DNA from: Climacium dendroides | Taxonomy: Eukaryota > Streptophyta > Bryopsida > Hypnales > Climaciaceae | Assembly: GCA_950106755.1 (NCBI GenBank) | Contig: OX467087.1 | Location: 17,302,047-17,366,046, forward strand | DNA length: 64,000 bases | Reading direction: 5' to 3' | Part shown: positions 63,243-64,000 of the stretch, one piece after another | Layout of the letters: every line of letters begins with the position of its first letter | How positions within the stretch are numbered: the first letter of the stretch is position 1 | Notes under the pieces: model-generated | What the model was told of the DNA's origin: nothing | Database searches by the model: none | Seen by the model: the letters and a program-made list of their open reading frames with translations, nothing else | Program-made: the position numbers and the translations under genes

Positions 63243-63786
63243 ATGGCGTCTAAGTTCACTAAGGAGTAGAAGGCTGGCAAGTCCAAAGCTGAGAAGAAGC
63301 CCATAGTGAAAAAAGCGGAGAAGAAGATCAAGGCCGACAGTAAGGGTAATGTGAAGAAGAAGTGTTCAAAGAAGAGCATAGAGACGTACAAAATTTACAT
63401 TTACAAGGTGTTGAAGTAGGTATGTTTCTATGTAATTTGGCTTTTTCTTTTTTTCGTGTTTTGAGTTCTTTGATTTGTGAGTTGGCGTTGTGGTGCGTTT
63501 GAGACCTTGAAGAGGAATGGTTTTGTTTACCGAGCATCTTTTGTTGGGACAAGTGCATCCTGACACTGGTATCTCATCGAAGGTGATAGGTATTATAAAC
63601 TCGTTCATCAACAACATCTTCGAGAAGCTTGCGTAGGAGGACGCTTATTTGGCTCGTTACAACAAGAAGTTGATGATCATTAGACGCAAGATCCAGACGT
63701 TGGTGCATCTGATCTTGCCTGGCGAGTCGGTGAAGCAGACAATGTCTAAAGGTATGAAGGCGGTGATGAAGTTCATGAGTGCATGA
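63243..63786 (+). pseudogene. Histone H2B pseudogene (third copy)
   Basis: Exon 1 (63243-63419, 177 nt) and exon 2 (63553-63786, 234 nt) have exactly the lengths of the intact genes, so there are no indels in coding sequence. It is dead by point mutation. Gln9, Gln59 and the Gln of EKLAQE are all TAG (from CAG), and the intron 3' splice site AG has become AA (63551-63552). Many missense changes affect the histone fold (for example TSRE to IRRK, and several ACG to ATG). It lies in a third, diverged copy of the H2B unit in the orientation of the left arm. The downstream hairpin is weakened to five pairs (63826-63841). Confidence 0.93.
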
Positions 63787-64000
63787 ATGGTTGGACCGTG
63801 ACATTGTCCCTCTCGAAACCTTTTTGGTGTATACGAACACCATCTTTTCTACGAAAGCCACCACTTTTTTTTTTCCTTTGCATTGTGGAAAGTATTTTGC
63901 CACAAGGATTAGCGTGTCCATCATTGTGGTTTATGTTTCAGCCTTTTATTTTTTGTGTAAATAGTGCATGAAAATGCAAGCAAGTCTTGTAGATTCTATT
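63787..64000. other. Downstream flank of H2B pseudogene
   Basis: Diverged counterpart of the H2B 3' region, running off the window. It keeps GGTGT-(ATACGA)-ACACC at 63826-63841 and ACGAAAGCC after it. No gene is seen. Confidence 0.5.

Noticed and set aside
1..64000. CRISPR arrays, rRNA or tRNA genes
   Set aside because: No regularly spaced direct repeats, rRNA core sequences or tRNA cloverleaf patterns were noticed on either strand.

Overview
The window looks like nuclear DNA of a land plant, probably an early-diverging one such as a moss. The genes have GT-AG introns. Histone H2B is interrupted by an intron, and its N-terminal tail and globular domain resemble moss-type H2B rather than the intronless angiosperm genes. 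A ten-exon plant LARP6 gene is present. Gene islands of higher GC sit in very AT-rich, repeat-filled DNA. The lineage is inferred from gene structure; no database search was possible.

Layout. 1-1.15 kb: GC-balanced island with no gene I can name. 1.15-13 kb: AT-rich DNA made largely of degenerate dispersed repeats. 13.0-19.9 kb: GC-richer island with the minus-strand LARP6 gene (10 exons, about 577 aa: PAM2, La motif, RRM, RG-rich tail, SUZ-C). 19.9-28.6 kb: AT-rich repeats. 28.64-34.60 and 43.56-48.87 kb: two arms of a large inverted repeat around a spacer of about 9 kb. Each arm carries one intact H2B gene; the two genes are divergently placed on opposite strands and encode the same 136-aa protein. 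49.1-49.7 kb: remnant of a RING-finger gene just outside the right arm. 51.4-55 kb: transposon-like island with a decayed minus-strand ORF into which a 214-bp CACTA-type MITE has inserted. 55.2-60.7 kb: AT-rich repeats, including a cleanly nested TTAA-flanked element. 60.7-64 kb: a third, older and broken copy of the H2B unit with an H2B pseudogene.

Two things stand out. First, the AT-rich DNA is partly built from about 0.7-1.0 kb elements that start TTAA-CCCCTAAAG and end CTTTAGGGG-TTAA. Two near-complete copies and one nested insertion can be delimited by eye. This architecture (TTAA target duplication, termini beginning CCC) is that expected of a non-autonomous piggyBac-like family. Second, the intact H2B genes carry, 36 nt after the stop codon, a 6-bp stem with a 4-nt loop followed by a purine-rich GTAAGAAAGC. 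This layout recalls animal and algal replication-dependent histone mRNA 3' ends, which land plants are generally thought not to use.

The three functional loci (LARP6 and two H2B copies) show no operon-like relation. The H2B copies share promoter (CCAAT box, TATA box, palindromic CCGTCCGA/TCGGACGG) and downstream sequence by duplication.
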